From positions 1,178,001-1,242,000 of the forward strand of contig NZ_CP067113.1 in assembly GCF_016615955.1 (NCBI RefSeq): DNA of 64,000 bases, given 5' to 3'. The notes below the pieces were generated by a model. That model was not told the origin of the DNA, did no database searches, and saw only the letters and a list, made by a program, of their open reading frames with translations. Below, piece after piece: positions 25,323 to 37,245 of the stretch. Position 1 is the first letter of the stretch. Every line of letters begins with the position of its first letter. The translations under genes were made by a program, and so were the position numbers. Source of the stretch: Luteimonas sp. MC1750. Its GTDB lineage: Bacteria; Pseudomonadota; Gammaproteobacteria; Xanthomonadales; Xanthomonadaceae.

Positions 25323-25810
25323 GCACGACCCGCCATCTGTCCCTGGTCGATGCGGAGGCGACGGGCGCGCTGGGCGCCGCGCTCGCGTCGACCCAGCCCG
25401 CCATGGCCGTCGTGCACCTGCATGGCGACCTCGGCGCCGGCAAGTCGACGCTCGCGCGGGCCTGGCTGCGCGCCCTCGGCGTGACCGGTCCGGTGCGCAG
25501 TCCCACCTACACCCTGGTCGAGCGCTATCCGCTGGCCGGCGGCGGGGAGGCGCTGCACCTCGACCTGTACCGCATCGGGGATGCGGGGGAGCTCGAATTC
25601 CTGGGCCTGGACGACGCCGACGCCCGCCTGTGGCTCGTCGAATGGCCCGACCGCGGCCTGGGCGCGCTGCCGGCCCCCGACCTGCAGGTCGAGCTGGAGG
25701 TCAGCGGCACCGGTCGCGGCTGCCGACTGTCCTTCAACGGCGATGCGGGCGGCCGCTGGCTGGCCGCGTTCGAAGATGCCTGTCGTTTGCGGCGGCTTCC
25801 TGAACCGTAG
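25319..25810 (+). CDS. tsaE: tRNA t6A37 synthesis ATPase TsaE
   Basis: 163 aa P-loop ATPase that works with TsaB and TsaD in threonylcarbamoylation of A37 of ANN-reading tRNAs. Walker A HLHGDLGAGKSTLARAW is at about 34-50, SPTYTLVERYP and HLDLYRIGDAGELEFLGLDD are strongly conserved, and WLVEWPDRG follows. GTG at 25319 overlaps the nnr stop as GTGA, pointing to coupled translation; an alternative ATG lies too far inside the gene. It is 10-15 residues longer than the E. coli protein, mostly at the C-terminus. Confidence 0.92.
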   Translation: MSTTRHLSLVDAEATGALGAALASTQPAMAVVHLHGDLGAGKSTLARAWLRALGVTGPVRSPTYTLVERYPLAGGGEALHLDLYRIGDAGELEFLGLDDADARLWLVEWPDRGLGALPAPDLQVELEVSGTGRGCRLSFNGDAGGRWLAAFEDACRLRRLPEP

Positions 25811-25852
25811 CCAGAGGAATGGACGGCAGGTGACGGATTCCTAAAGGAAAAC

Positions 25853-27457
25853 GTGTTGCAAAGATCGTCGCGGGGTGCTTCACTTCAGCCCATGCGCGTA
25901 CGGGGAATCCACCTCCAGCAACTCCTGCTCGGTGCGGCCTTGTTGGCCGCCCTCGTCTGGAATCTGGCCAGGGCGTCTGAAATCAACGAGTTGCGGCTCA
26001 GCGCCGGGCCGACCGGCACGCGCGCGGAGCTGAAGCTCGATGCCGAAGCCGAGTACAGGCTGATTCCGCTCTCCGGCCCCGATCGCCTCGTGGTCGATTT
26101 CCCCGGCAGCCGACTGGCGCAACGGGTTTCGCCTCCAGCCGGCGCCGGCGTGGTCACGTCGGTCCGCACCGGCCAGCCTGCGCCGGGCACCACGCGCATC
26201 GTCTTCGACCTCGCCATGCCGGTGGTCGCGCTCAAGCCGCGCTTCGAGTCGGGCGCTGATGGCGTCCGCCTGGTGCTGGAGTGGCCGGGAGACCATGGTC
26301 CGGCGACGGCCGGCGCGACCGCCGCGCCCGCGGGCCGCGCCGCAGCGGCGGGTGCCGGCACTACTCCCGCCGACCCGATCGCGCGCATCGCCGCCGCGAG
26401 CCAGTCCAGCGCCATAGCCGTCGAGCCCGCCCCCACGCCGGAGGCCGCCGCGCGGGCGTCCGCCGACGCCACCTCGCGCCTGATCGCAAGCCTTCCCGCC
26501 GCAGGCGCCAGTGCGCCCGCGGCCACGTCCACGGCATCGCCGCAGCGGCCGCAGCCATCGGGCGACCCGTCGCCGCGGCAGGCGGTGCCGACCACCGTTG
26601 CCACTGGCGTCCCCGCGCCGGTCCAGCGCGAGCCCGCCGCGCAGCCCGTCCCGCCGCCGCGCAGCAGCGCCGCGCAGGCCGCGGCCGCCCGCAGCGCGCG
26701 GCCCCTGGTGATCGCCATCGACGCCGGCCATGGCGGCCAGGATCCCGGCGCGGTCGGCCCCACCGGCAAGCGCGAAAAGGACATCACTCTGGCGATCGCC
26801 CGAGAGCTGGCGCGCCAGGTCAACGCCACGCCCGGCCTCAAGGCGCACCTGGTCCGCGACGCCGACGTCTTCATCCCGCTCAACCGCCGCGCGCAGCTGG
26901 CGCGCGGAGCCGGCGCGGACATGTTCATCTCGATCCACGCGGACGCGGCCGAGAACCGCAACGCCAAGGGTTCCTCGGTCTACGTGCTGTCGCTCAAGGG
27001 CGCCTCGTCGCAGCGCGCGCGCTGGCTCGCCGACAAGGAGAACGCGGCCGACCTGATCGGCGGCGGCAAGGTCGCGACCTCGGACAGCACGCTGACCAAC
27101 GTCCTGCTGGACCTGACCCAGAGCGGCCAGATGAAGGCCTCCGAGGATGCCGGCAACCACATCCTGGCGGGGCTCAAGCGCATCGGAAACAACCACAAGC
27201 CGCATATCGAGCGGGCGAACTTCGCCGTGCTGCGCACCTCGGACATGCCGGCGATGCTGGTCGAGACCGCGTTCCTGTCGAATCCGGAAGAAGAACGCCG
27301 GCTGATCGACCCGACCTTCCAGGCGAACGTCGCGCGCGCGGTGCTCGACGGCGTCAAGACCTACTTCACCAGCCAGCCGCCGCCCGGCACGCTGTTCGCG
27401 GTGGGCGCGGGGTCGGGCGGCGCATCGTCCACCGGTGCCAGCGGCGGCAGCCGCTGA
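25853..27457 (+). CDS. amiC: N-acetylmuramoyl-L-alanine amidase (AmiC/AmiB type)
   Basis: 534 aa periplasmic cell-separation amidase. A hydrophobic signal segment (HLQQLLLGAALLAALVWNLA) lies near residues 20-39, an AMIN domain at about 42-150 (EINELRLSAGPTGTRAELKL), and an Ala/Pro-rich linker at about 150-285. The zinc amidase_3 domain at about 290-510 has VIAIDAGHGGQDPGAVGPTG, the Glu in MLVETAFLSNPEEE, and FISIHADAAENRNAKG. No LysM domain is present. AAAGGA at 25844 is 4-8 nt before GTG 25853 and TTG 25856, supporting a start there; ATG 25892 is the alternative. It is in the conserved tsaE-ami-mutL order. Confidence 0.9.
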   Translation: MLQRSSRGASLQPMRVRGIHLQQLLLGAALLAALVWNLARASEINELRLSAGPTGTRAELKLDAEAEYRLIPLSGPDRLVVDFPGSRLAQRVSPPAGAGVVTSVRTGQPAPGTTRIVFDLAMPVVALKPRFESGADGVRLVLEWPGDHGPATAGATAAPAGRAAAAGAGTTPADPIARIAAASQSSAIAVEPAPTPEAAARASADATSRLIASLPAAGASAPAATSTASPQRPQPSGDPSPRQAVPTTVATGVPAPVQREPAAQPVPPPRSSAAQAAAARSARPLVIAIDAGHGGQDPGAVGPTGKREKDITLAIARELARQVNATPGLKAHLVRDADVFIPLNRRAQLARGAGADMFISIHADAAENRNAKGSSVYVLSLKGASSQRARWLADKENAADLIGGGKVATSDSTLTNVLLDLTQSGQMKASEDAGNHILAGLKRIGNNHKPHIERANFAVLRTSDMPAMLVETAFLSNPEEERRLIDPTFQANVARAVLDGVKTYFTSQPPPGTLFAVGAGSGGASSTGASGGSR

Positions 27458-27529
27458 GGGCACGCGCCTCGCTTATCATCGGGGTTGGCCCATACCGGCC
27501 CGGCGCACCTGCCGGGTGATCGCAGTTCC

Positions 27530-29385
<1,856 letters not shown>

Positions 29386-29386
<1 letters not shown>

Positions 29387-30372
29387 TGACCCGATCCATC
29401 CCGCGCGCGGCCTGCGCCGCGGCCGGCCTGCTCATGGCCCTGGCCTCCCTTGCTTCCTGCGGCGGCGAGACGTCCGATACCGGCTCCGACGCCAACGCCA
29501 ACGCCGACGCCGCCGCCGCCGGCGCAGCGCCGCAGGCCAGCGCCGCCTTCGCCGCCTCCGAAGCGGAGTGGCGGCAGGCCCGGCGGGCCGGGCTGCTGGC
29601 CGAGGATGGCTGGACCAGCCTGGTCGGCCTCCACTGGCTGGAGCTGCGCGCCCACTACGTCGGCAGCAGTGCGACCAGCGGAATCCGGTTGGCCCTGGGC
29701 CCGGAAAAGCTTGGCCTGGTGCAGCGCGAAGCTGGCCGGGTGTACTTCACGCCGGAGCGCGGCGTGGCGGTCAGCGCCGGGGAGCAGCCGGTGAAGGGCC
29801 GCATCGAACTGCACGACGACCGCGCCGACGAGCCGTCCGAGCTGCGCTTCGACGACGGGCGCGGGCGCCTGTCGCTGATCCGTCGCGGCGAGCGTCACGC
29901 CCTGCGGGTGAAGCACGCCGACGCGCCGGCGCGCACCGGCTTCGGCGCGATCGAACACTGGCCGATCGACGCCGGCTGGGTGCTGGAAGGCCGGTTCACG
30001 CCGCACCCCGCGGGCCGCACGATCGAAATCGCCAACATCGTCGGCGGCGTGGACGCGATGCCCAATCCCGGCGCGGTCGAGTTCACGCGCGACGGCCGCG
30101 ACTACCGCCTGGAAGCGCTCGAAGGCAGCGAAGGCGGCCTGTTCCTGGTGCTCGCCGACCGCACCAGCGGCCAGGGCAGCTACGGCGCCGGTCGCTACCT
30201 GGATACCGCTGCGCCCGACGCCCAGGGCCGGGTGATGCTCAACTTCAACCGCGCCTACAACCCGCCCTGCGCGTTCACCGCCTTCGCCACCTGTCCGCTG
30301 CCACCGCCGGACAACCGCCTGGACCTGGCGGTGACCGCCGGCGAGCGCGCCTACGCCAAGCCCGCCACCTGA
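29386..30372 (+). CDS. DUF1684 lipoprotein
   Basis: 328 aa predicted lipoprotein. The signal peptide ends in lipobox LASLASC (Cys25), and a low-complexity Ala/Asn/Asp stretch follows (about 30-55). The DUF1684 domain fills the rest: SEAEWRQARRAGLLAEDGWT, LVGLHWLELRAHYVG, then VMLNFNRAYNPPCAFT and CPLPPPDNRLDLAV at the C-terminus. DUF1684 has no established function. Start and mutL stop overlap as TGATG, so it is translated with mutL, an unexpected partner, since miaA follows mutL in enteric genomes. The frame is open further upstream but inside mutL. Confidence 0.83.
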
Positions 30373-30419
30373 TCCGCCCGGCGTGGCCAGCCGACCCGTC
30401 GACCACTGAAAGGAAGCCC

Positions 30420-31448
30420 ATGACCGACACCCGCACGCGCACCCCGTCTTCCGTCCTCGCCGCCGCGCTCGCCGCTTCGGTGGCGCTCTGCACCGCCGCC
30501 GCACTGGCCAGCCCGCAGGCCCCGGGCTCCCGGTCCGCAGCCGGCAGCGCCCCCGCGACGACGCCGGTGCTCCCCGCGGCCGCCACGGCGCCGCCGGTGC
30601 CGCTGCTGTGGAAGGTGTCCGACGCGGACAACTCGCTGTACCTGCTCGGGTCCTTCCACCTGCTGCTGCCTGGCGACTATCCGCTGTCGCGCGACGTCGA
30701 CATGGCCTTCGCCGACGCGGAGAAGCTGGTGTTCGAGATGGCGCCCGAGGAAATGGCCTCGCCGCAGCTCGGCCTGCAGATGGCCCAGGCCGCGATGCGC
30801 ACCGACGGCAGCACGCTGGACCAGCAGCTGGGCCCCGAGCTCGCCGCCAAGCTCGCCAGCTGGGGCCGGGACAACGCCGCGCAGCTGGCGGCCACCGGCA
30901 TGACGGTCGAGGTGCTGCAGCGCTTCGAGCCCTGGTTCGTCGGCATGATGGTGACCATCAGCCAGATGATGGGCATCGGCTTCGACCCCGCGCTTGGCCT
31001 CGACGCGCACATGGGCGGGCTGGCGCACCAGGCGCAGAAGCCGGCGACCGGGCTGGAAACCGGGGCACAGCAGATCGCCTTCCTCGACGGCATGGACGAC
31101 GGGGAGCAACTGCAGATGCTGGAGCAGGCCTTGGACCAGGCTGAAGCCGGCGCCGACCAGACCCTGGCGCTGCACGCCGCCTGGCGCGCCGGCGACGTCG
31201 AGGCGATCCTCGCCGGCACCGTGGCCGAGCTGCGCCGCGACTTCCCCGAGCTCTATCGCGCGATCAACGTCGAGCGCAACGATGCCTGGCTGCCGAAGCT
31301 GGAGGCGCGCCTGCACGAGGACGGCGAGGACGACACCCTGGTCGTCGTCGGCGCCATGCACCTGCTGGGCGACGACGGCGTGGTCGAGAAGCTGCGCGCG
31401 AAGGGCTACGCGGTCGAGCGCGTGTGCTCGGCCTGCGCCACGCCCTGA
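30420..31448 (+). CDS. TraB/GumN family protein
   Basis: 342 aa, with a signal peptide (about residues 1-31, ending ALASPQ) and a Pro/Ala linker, then the TraB/GumN domain: [19 protein letters not shown] at about 68-86, [39 protein letters not shown] and the closing [20 protein letters not shown]. The GxxH and ExG motifs (GSFHL, GLETG and GAMHL) are those of the EreA/ChaN/TraB-like superfamily, possibly metal-dependent hydrolases. GumN is part of the xanthan locus in Xanthomonas but its role is unknown. AAAGGAAG precedes the ATG. The 3' end overlaps the convergent RnfB-like gene by 43 nt. Confidence 0.85.
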   Translation: MTDTRTRTPSSVLAAALAASVALCTAAALASPQAPGSRSAAGSAPATTPVLPAAATAPPVPLLWKVSDADNSLYLLGSFHLLLPGDYPLSRDVDMAFADAEKLVFEMAPEEMASPQLGLQMAQAAMRTDGSTLDQQLGPELAAKLASWGRDNAAQLAATGMTVEVLQRFEPWFVGMMVTISQMMGIGFDPALGLDAHMGGLAHQAQKPATGLETGAQQIAFLDGMDDGEQLQMLEQALDQAEAGADQTLALHAAWRAGDVEAILAGTVAELRRDFPELYRAINVERNDAWLPKLEARLHEDGEDDTLVVVGAMHLLGDDGVVEKLRAKGYAVERVCSACATP

Positions 31449-31870
31449 GGCGCGGCCGGCAGCATCACGATGCAGTCCACCGGGCAGGCTGGCACGCACA
31501 GCCTGCACCCGGTGCACAGCGGTTCCAGCACCACGTGCATGCGCTTGCTGGCGCCGATGATGGCGTCGACCGGGCAGGCCTGGATGCACTTGGTGCAGCC
31601 GATGCAGTCGGCTTCCACCACCAGCGCGACCTCGGGCGGGCGGTGCTCGCCCAGGGCGCGGTCATAGGGCAGGGGCGGCGCGCCGAGCAGGCGCGCCAGC
31701 GCGCGGGCGCCGGCATCGCCGCCGGGCGGACAGCGGTCGACCTGCGCCGCGCCGGCGGCCATCGCCTCGGCATAGGGACGGCAGCCCGCGTAGCCGCACT
31801 GGCCGCACTGGGTCTGCGGCAGCAGGCGGTCGAGGCGTTCGACCAGGGCGTCGATGTCGCGCGCGCCCAT
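31406..31870 (-). CDS. RnfB-like ferredoxin (stand-alone)
   Basis: 154 aa iron-sulfur protein. An N-terminal four-Fe-S (FeS) domain has [18 protein letters not shown] (residues 20-37), followed by two 4Fe-4S motifs [17 protein letters not shown] and [16 protein letters not shown]. This is RnfB domain architecture, but the N-terminal membrane helix of RnfB/RsxB is missing and no rnfA/C/D/G/E genes are near, so it may serve as a soluble ferredoxin for other enzymes. It is encoded 7 nt after metG on the same strand. The last 43 nt lie on the opposite strand of the TraB/GumN gene, an antisense overlap. Confidence 0.85.
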   Translation of the reverse strand: MGARDIDALVERLDRLLPQTQCGQCGYAGCRPYAEAMAAGAAQVDRCPPGGDAGARALARLLGAPPLPYDRALGEHRPPEVALVVEADCIGCTKCIQACPVDAIIGASKRMHVVLEPLCTGCRLCVPACPVDCIVMLPAAPQGVAQAEHTRSTA

Positions 31871-31877
31871 CCGGGGC

Positions 31878-33965
31878 TCAGCGCACCGGCATCCCGGGCG
31901 CGGCGCCGTCGTCGGCGCCCAGCAGGGCGAGCGCGCCGCCGTCGAAGCCCGCCGACAGGATCATCCCTTCGCTCAGGCCGAAGCGCATCTTGCGCGGCGC
32001 GAGGTTGGCGATGAACACGACGCTGCGCCCGACGAGCGCGGACGGATCGCCGTAGCTGGCGCGGATGCCGGAAAAGATCTGGCGTGTGCCGAGCTCGCCG
32101 GCGTCGAGTTCGAAGCGCAGCAGCTTGTCGGAGCCGTCCACGAATTCGCAGGCGAGCACCCGGCCGATGCGCAGGTCGAGCCTGGCGAAGTCGTCGATGC
32201 CGATGGTGGCGACGCCACCGGCAGCGGGAGCGGTGCCGGTCTTGCCCGCAGAAGCGGCCGGGGCCGCACTGGCCGGCGCCGGCGCTGGCGCCTGCGCCGC
32301 GGTCGTGGTGGGCTTCAGGTCATCCCTGCTGGCGTCGATCATGGCGGTGACCTGCCTCGGGTCGATGCGGGTGAACAGCGGCTGGTAGCTGGCGATGCGG
32401 TGCGCGAGCAGCGGCGCGTCGAGGTCTTCCCACTGCGCCAGCGGCGCGCCGAGGAAGGCTTCCACCTGCGTCGCCATCTCCGGCAGCACCGGCCGCAGCG
32501 CACCCGCCAGCACGCGGAACAGGTTGAGCCCCTGGGTGCAGACCGCCTGCAGCTCGGCCTCGGCGCCGTCCTGCTTCGCGATCACCCAGGGCTTGCGTTC
32601 GTCGATGTAGCGGTTGGCCTCGTCGGCCAGCGCCATCACCTGGCGCAGCACGCTGGCCGGCTCGTTGCGCTCGTAGGCCACGCGGACCGGTGCCAGGGCG
32701 GCGACGAAGCGTGCGTACATTTCGGGCTCCGGCAGCTCGGCCGCCAGCAGGCCGTCGAAGCGCTTGCCGACGAAGCCGGCGCAGCGGCTGGCGAGGTTGA
32801 CGAACTTGCCGACGATGTCGGAGTTCACCCGCGCCACGAAGTCGGCGAGGTTGAGGTCGATGTCCTCGACGCCGCCGCCCGACTTGGCCGCGAAGTAGTA
32901 GCGCAGCGCCTCGGCGGGAAGCCCCGCTTCGAGCCAGGTCCGCGCCATCACGAAGGTGCCGCGCGACTTCGACATCTTGGCGCCGTCGACCGTCAGGTAG
33001 CCGTTGACGTGCAGGCGCGTCGGCACGCGATGGCCGCTGCCCTGCAGCACCGCCGGCCAGAACAGGCCGTGGAAGTTGACGATGTCCTTGCCGATGAAGT
33101 GGTGCATCTCGGCCGTGCTGCCCGGCGCGGTGAACGCGGCGTAGTCCAGGCCCTCGCGCTCGCACAGCGCCTGGAAACTCGCCAGGTAGCCGATCGGCGC
33201 GTCGATCCAGACGTAGAGGTACTTTCCGGGGTGGCCCGGGATCTCGAAGCCGAAGTAGGGCGCGTCGCGCGAGATGTCCCAGGCGCGCAGGCCGCCTTCG
33301 CCGTCGACCCACTCGAGCAGCTTGGCCTTGACCCCCGGCACGGCCACGTCGCCGGCCAGCCAGTCGCGCAGGAAGGCCTCGAAGTGCGCCAGCTCGAAGA
33401 AGAAGTGCTCGCTCTCGCGCAGCTCCGGCGTCGCACCGCTGACCACCGAATACGGCTGCAGCAGCTCGGTCGGGGAATAGGTGGCGCCGCAGTGTTCGCA
33501 GTTGTCGCCGTACTGGTCGGCGGTGCCGCAGCGCGGGCAGTTGCCCTTGACGTAGCGGTCGGGCAGGAACATGCCCTTGACCGGGTCGTAGAGCTGGGCC
33601 ACCGAGCGCCGGCTGACGTGTCCGGCGGCCTCGAGGCGGCGGTAGATGTCCTCGGTCAGCGCCCGGTTGCGTGCGGAGTGGGTCGAGTCGTAGTTGTCGA
33701 AGGCGACGCCGAAGTCGGCGAAGTCGCGCTCGTGCCCGGCCTGGATGCCGGCGACGAAGGCCTCCGGCGTGGTCCCGGCCTTTTCCGCGGCCAGCATGAT
33801 CGGCGTGCCGTGGGTGTCGTCGGCGCAGACGTAGTGCACGGTGCCGCCGGCCATCCGCCGCGCGCGCACCCAGATGTCGGCCTGCACGTAGCCGACCAGA
33901 TGGCCGATGTGCAGGGGACCGTTGGCATAGGGCAGGGCGTTGGTGACGAGCGCGGGGCGGGGCAT
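31878..33965 (-). CDS. metG: Methionyl-tRNA synthetase
   Basis: 695 aa class-I synthetase. HIGH motif in [17 protein letters not shown] (H19-I-G-H22), zinc-binding [19 protein letters not shown], the KMSKS loop in [11 protein letters not shown] at about residue 330, and [15 protein letters not shown] in the anticodon domain. After an Ala/Pro-rich linker (about 565-590) a C-terminal dimerization/tRNA-binding OB domain has [14 protein letters not shown] and [18 protein letters not shown] (reads of about 590-690). GATAAT at 33993-33998 on this strand may be its -10. It is followed by the RnfB-like gene. Confidence 0.95.
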   Translation of the reverse strand: MPRPALVTNALPYANGPLHIGHLVGYVQADIWVRARRMAGGTVHYVCADDTHGTPIMLAAEKAGTTPEAFVAGIQAGHERDFADFGVAFDNYDSTHSARNRALTEDIYRRLEAAGHVSRRSVAQLYDPVKGMFLPDRYVKGNCPRCGTADQYGDNCEHCGATYSPTELLQPYSVVSGATPELRESEHFFFELAHFEAFLRDWLAGDVAVPGVKAKLLEWVDGEGGLRAWDISRDAPYFGFEIPGHPGKYLYVWIDAPIGYLASFQALCEREGLDYAAFTAPGSTAEMHHFIGKDIVNFHGLFWPAVLQGSGHRVPTRLHVNGYLTVDGAKMSKSRGTFVMARTWLEAGLPAEALRYYFAAKSGGGVEDIDLNLADFVARVNSDIVGKFVNLASRCAGFVGKRFDGLLAAELPEPEMYARFVAALAPVRVAYERNEPASVLRQVMALADEANRYIDERKPWVIAKQDGAEAELQAVCTQGLNLFRVLAGALRPVLPEMATQVEAFLGAPLAQWEDLDAPLLAHRIASYQPLFTRIDPRQVTAMIDASRDDLKPTTTAAQAPAPAPASAAPAASAGKTGTAPAAGGVATIGIDDFARLDLRIGRVLACEFVDGSDKLLRFELDAGELGTRQIFSGIRASYGDPSALVGRSVVFIANLAPRKMRFGLSEGMILSAGFDGGALALLGADDGAAPGMPVR

Positions 33966-34055
33966 GGCAGGACTGCGTGCGGAAGGCCGGGGATTATCGC
34001 ATGGGCCGGCAAGGCGCCCGGAGCGCGCCGGAAGCCGGGAAGGCCTGCCGCAAAC

Positions 34056-34085
34056 AAAGAAGGCCCGGCTTTCGCCGGGCCTTCC
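34056..34085 (-). terminator. Rho-independent terminator of the TonB-dependent receptor gene
   Basis: AAGGCCCGG (34060-34068) and CCGGGCCTT (34075-34083) form a 9-bp stem with loop CTTTCG. On the minus strand it comes 20 nt after the receptor stop and is followed by CTTTGTTTG. Confidence 0.82.
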
Positions 34086-34105
34086 CGTGGACGTGGTGCG
34101 GGTGA

Positions 34106-37100
34106 TCAGAACTTGTAGGTCGCGCCCACGTAGATGAAGCGACCGATGTTGTCGTACAGCGCGCTCGGGATGTCGGCGCCGAAGTAGTTCAGCGGCGGAT
34201 CCTTGTCGAACACGTTGTCGACGCCCAGGTACAGGTCAAGCCCGCTGTCGGCGAACTTGTAGCCCACCTGCATGTTGTGATAGACCCACGAACCGTTGCG
34301 GATCGGGCTCGTGGAACCCGGGTTGGAGCTGTAGCTCGCCGGGGTCACGCGGAGGTTGCCGTCCACGTAGTTCAGGTCCCACGACCCGCGCCAGTTGCCA
34401 CGGCGGTAGGTGCCGTTGAGCTGCGCGCGCCAGCGGGGATCCTGCACGTAGGTCACGTACTCGAGGAACTCGTCCGGGAAGTCCTGGAACGCCCACTCGC
34501 GCGACTGGATCAGGCGCGTGCCGACGAAGCGGAGCGTGCTGTTGCCGCCGAACGCCTCGAAGCGGTAGTCGACCTCGAGGTCGACGCCGACGCGGCGGGA
34601 CTTGGCCAGGTTCTCGTTGAGCGCGATCCAGTTGGTGATGCTGTACGCCGGGAAGTCCCGCCCCTGCGGATCGGTGTAGCCGCCGGCCGGTGCGCGGGTG
34701 ATGAAGCTGCAGAACTTGTTGTCGATGCCGCCGGGCGAGTCCACGCAGCGGGTCGCGTTGGTCTGCGCGGTGACGGCGCCGATCGCGTCGTGCAGGGTGA
34801 TGCGCCAGTAGTCGACCGAGACGCCCAGGCCTTCGACGAACTCCGGCTGCCAGACGAAGCCGAACGACACCGACTCCGCCTCTTCCTCGGCCAGGTTCGG
34901 GTTGCCGCCGCTCACGCCGGGGCGGTTCGCCGAGTAGGTGTCGACCCAGCCCACCGGGATGCCCAGCGCCGTGCAGTTGGCCTGGCGCAGTGCCACGTCA
35001 GGCGCCGTGTTCGGGCGGTTGGAGTTGGTGGTCAGGTAGTTGCAGGGGTCGTTGATGGTCGCGAAGTTCTGCGACTGCGGGTTGAACAGCTCGCCGATGC
35101 TCGGCGCGCGGACCGCCTGCGCGTGGGTGGCGCGGAAGCGCAGCGACGGGATGATCGTCCAGTCGAGGCCCACGTTCCAGGTCACCGCCGAACCGATGGT
35201 GCTGTAGTCCGAGTAGCGGCCGGCCAGGTCGATCGCCAGGCGCTCGACGCCCGGGAGGTCGGCCAGCACCGGGATCGTGGTCTCGGCGAACAGCTCGGTC
35301 ACGTCGTACTCGCCGCCGCGGCTCGGGATGGCGTTGAGGAAGGTCAGGCCCAGGGCCGCCAGCGGATCGGTGTTCTCCTGGCTGCGTTCCTTGCGGTACT
35401 CGACGCCGCCGGCGAAGCCGACGTCACCGGCCGGCAGCGTGAACAGCGCGCTGTTGGACACCGACGCGGTCAGCACCTGCTGCTCGAGCTTGGAGGTGTT
35501 GAGCGAGTCCGTGTTGAACCACGCCGCGGCTTCGGGGCTGATCGCGCCGTTGCCGAAGGTGCTGAAGGGCACGCAGCCGGTGCGGGCGAAGGTGGAGTAG
35601 ACCGTGCCGGTATGCGGGTTCAGCGCATTCGGGTTGAGGGTGGTGCGGCAGACGATGTTGCCGGTCGCCGGGTCGCGAACCGCGTCCATGCCGGCGTGCC
35701 AGCGCTCGTTGATGCGGTTGTTGACGTTGAGGCGCGAGATGGTGGTCTGGCCGTAGTTGGCCGAGGTCTCGTAGCTCCAGTTCTCGCCGAAGAAGCCTTC
35801 CAGGCCGATGACCGCGCGCGTGGTCTGGCGCTCCACGTCCTCGCCGCGGCGGCCCGCGTCGACGTTGAAGCGCGACACCTGCAGGATCTTCTGCCCGTCG
35901 AGCGTCGGGATCGCCGACGCGTCCATCAGCGCGCCCAGTTCGGGCGAGATGTAGGCGTTGTCGCGGCGGATGCGGATCGGCTGGTCGAATGACGGCTGGC
36001 CGAAGAACTGCGACTCGGTCTTGCTGTACTTGCCTTCGAAGAACAGCCGGTGGTTGTCGTTGATGTCGAAGTTGATCGCCGTGTTGAAGCTGAAGCGGTC
36101 GAATGCCGGCTGCAGGTCGGCCACGGCATTGAGGTCGGCGAAGTCGCAGTCGACGCAGGAGCTGGCGCTGACGACGGTGCCGTCGTAGCGGTTCCGGCGG
36201 AAGCTGCCGTCGGTGTCGAAGATGTAGCGGTTGGCCCAGGTCGCCGGGTTGGCCGGGTTGAAGCTGCCGATCGTGAAGGTGCCGCCGTAGGAAATGGCGT
36301 GGTTGCCACCCGGGCCCGAAATCACGGTCTGCGGGTTGCTCGGGCTGGGCGGCTGCGACGGATCGAAGTTCGGGTTGGGCACCGAGACGCGGTACTCGCG
36401 GCCGATGCTCCGGTCGCCGCGGCCGAAGCGGTCCTGCTTGCTGTATTCAAGCGAGAACGCCGCCGAGCCGCGGCCTTCGGCGAAGTCGCTGCCGCCGGAG
36501 AAGCTCAGGAACGAGCGGTCGAAGCCGCCCTCGGAGGCCTGGCCGGTCTGGCCGCGCAGCTCGAAGCCGTCGAAGGACCGCTTGAGGATGAAGTTCACCA
36601 CGCCTGCGACGGCGTCCGCACCGTAGACCGCCGACGCGCCGCCGGTGATCACTTCCACGCGCTCGATCCACTCGGTGGGGATCGTGTTGACGTCGACCGC
36701 GGTCGAGCCCGGGCTGGAGCCGACGTGGCGGCGGCCGTTGACGAGGACCAGGGTCCGCGCCGTGCCCATTCCGCGCAGGTCGAGCAGGCCAAGGCCCGCG
36801 GTGCCGATGAAGCGCGTCGAGTTGCCCAGGGTGTAGTTGGGCGACAGCGCAGGCAGCTTGGTCATCAGGTCGCCGATGTTCACCGCGCCGGTGGTGCGGA
36901 TCTCTTCGGCGGTGATCGCGGTGACCGGTGACGGGGTCACGAAACCGGCGCGCGAAATACGCGAACCCGTGACCGTGACGCGGTCGAGGTCGGTCGCGGA
37001 CTCGGCGGCGGCCTCGTTGGCGGGCGCCTCCTGCTCAGCATCCTGCGCGAATGCGATTCCGGTGGCAGGCAGTGCGATGGCGGCGAACAAGGCCGCGCTC

Positions 37101-37135
37101 AGGCGGCTGCGCCTGAAAGTGGTGCGGTTGGACAT
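34106..37135 (-). CDS. TonB-dependent outer-membrane receptor
   Basis: 1009 aa. Signal peptide (cleavage after IAFAQD, about residue 30), an acidic spacer, then a TonB-box-like segment (DRVTVTGSRI). The plug domain has PSPVTAITAEEIRTTGAVNI, GLGLLDLRGMGTARTLVLVN, and the TonB-dependent plug motif VEVITGGASAVYGADAVAGV. The C-terminal barrel closes with IGRFIYVGATYKF, whose final Phe is the Bam recognition residue. Unlike small siderophore receptors it has the length typical of receptors for larger substrates such as peptides or polysaccharides (inference). GGGGAGTCAGC precedes the ATG. No ExbB/TonB or transporter genes adjoin it. The DUF2147 gene upstream has its own gap. Confidence 0.92.
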   Translation of the reverse strand: MSNRTTFRRSRLSAALFAAIALPATGIAFAQDAEQEAPANEAAAESATDLDRVTVTGSRISRAGFVTPSPVTAITAEEIRTTGAVNIGDLMTKLPALSPNYTLGNSTRFIGTAGLGLLDLRGMGTARTLVLVNGRRHVGSSPGSTAVDVNTIPTEWIERVEVITGGASAVYGADAVAGVVNFILKRSFDGFELRGQTGQASEGGFDRSFLSFSGGSDFAEGRGSAAFSLEYSKQDRFGRGDRSIGREYRVSVPNPNFDPSQPPSPSNPQTVISGPGGNHAISYGGTFTIGSFNPANPATWANRYIFDTDGSFRRNRYDGTVVSASSCVDCDFADLNAVADLQPAFDRFSFNTAINFDINDNHRLFFEGKYSKTESQFFGQPSFDQPIRIRRDNAYISPELGALMDASAIPTLDGQKILQVSRFNVDAGRRGEDVERQTTRAVIGLEGFFGENWSYETSANYGQTTISRLNVNNRINERWHAGMDAVRDPATGNIVCRTTLNPNALNPHTGTVYSTFARTGCVPFSTFGNGAISPEAAAWFNTDSLNTSKLEQQVLTASVSNSALFTLPAGDVGFAGGVEYRKERSQENTDPLAALGLTFLNAIPSRGGEYDVTELFAETTIPVLADLPGVERLAIDLAGRYSDYSTIGSAVTWNVGLDWTIIPSLRFRATHAQAVRAPSIGELFNPQSQNFATINDPCNYLTTNSNRPNTAPDVALRQANCTALGIPVGWVDTYSANRPGVSGGNPNLAEEEAESVSFGFVWQPEFVEGLGVSVDYWRITLHDAIGAVTAQTNATRCVDSPGGIDNKFCSFITRAPAGGYTDPQGRDFPAYSITNWIALNENLAKSRRVGVDLEVDYRFEAFGGNSTLRFVGTRLIQSREWAFQDFPDEFLEYVTYVQDPRWRAQLNGTYRRGNWRGSWDLNYVDGNLRVTPASYSSNPGSTSPIRNGSWVYHNMQVGYKFADSGLDLYLGVDNVFDKDPPLNYFGADIPSALYDNIGRFIYVGATYKF

Positions 37136-37245
37136 GCTGACTCCCCTGGTGGTGATCTGTTGGGATCCGGACGCGCTACCCCAGCGCGCCCGAACCCCGA
37201 CCCTATCACCCGGGAACTCGTTGTTAAAGTGGGGTGACGATTCCG

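Noticed and set aside
31854..34118. 754-codon open frame antisense to metG
   Set aside because: No domain, and metG on the other strand has all synthetase motifs. GC-rich shadow frame.
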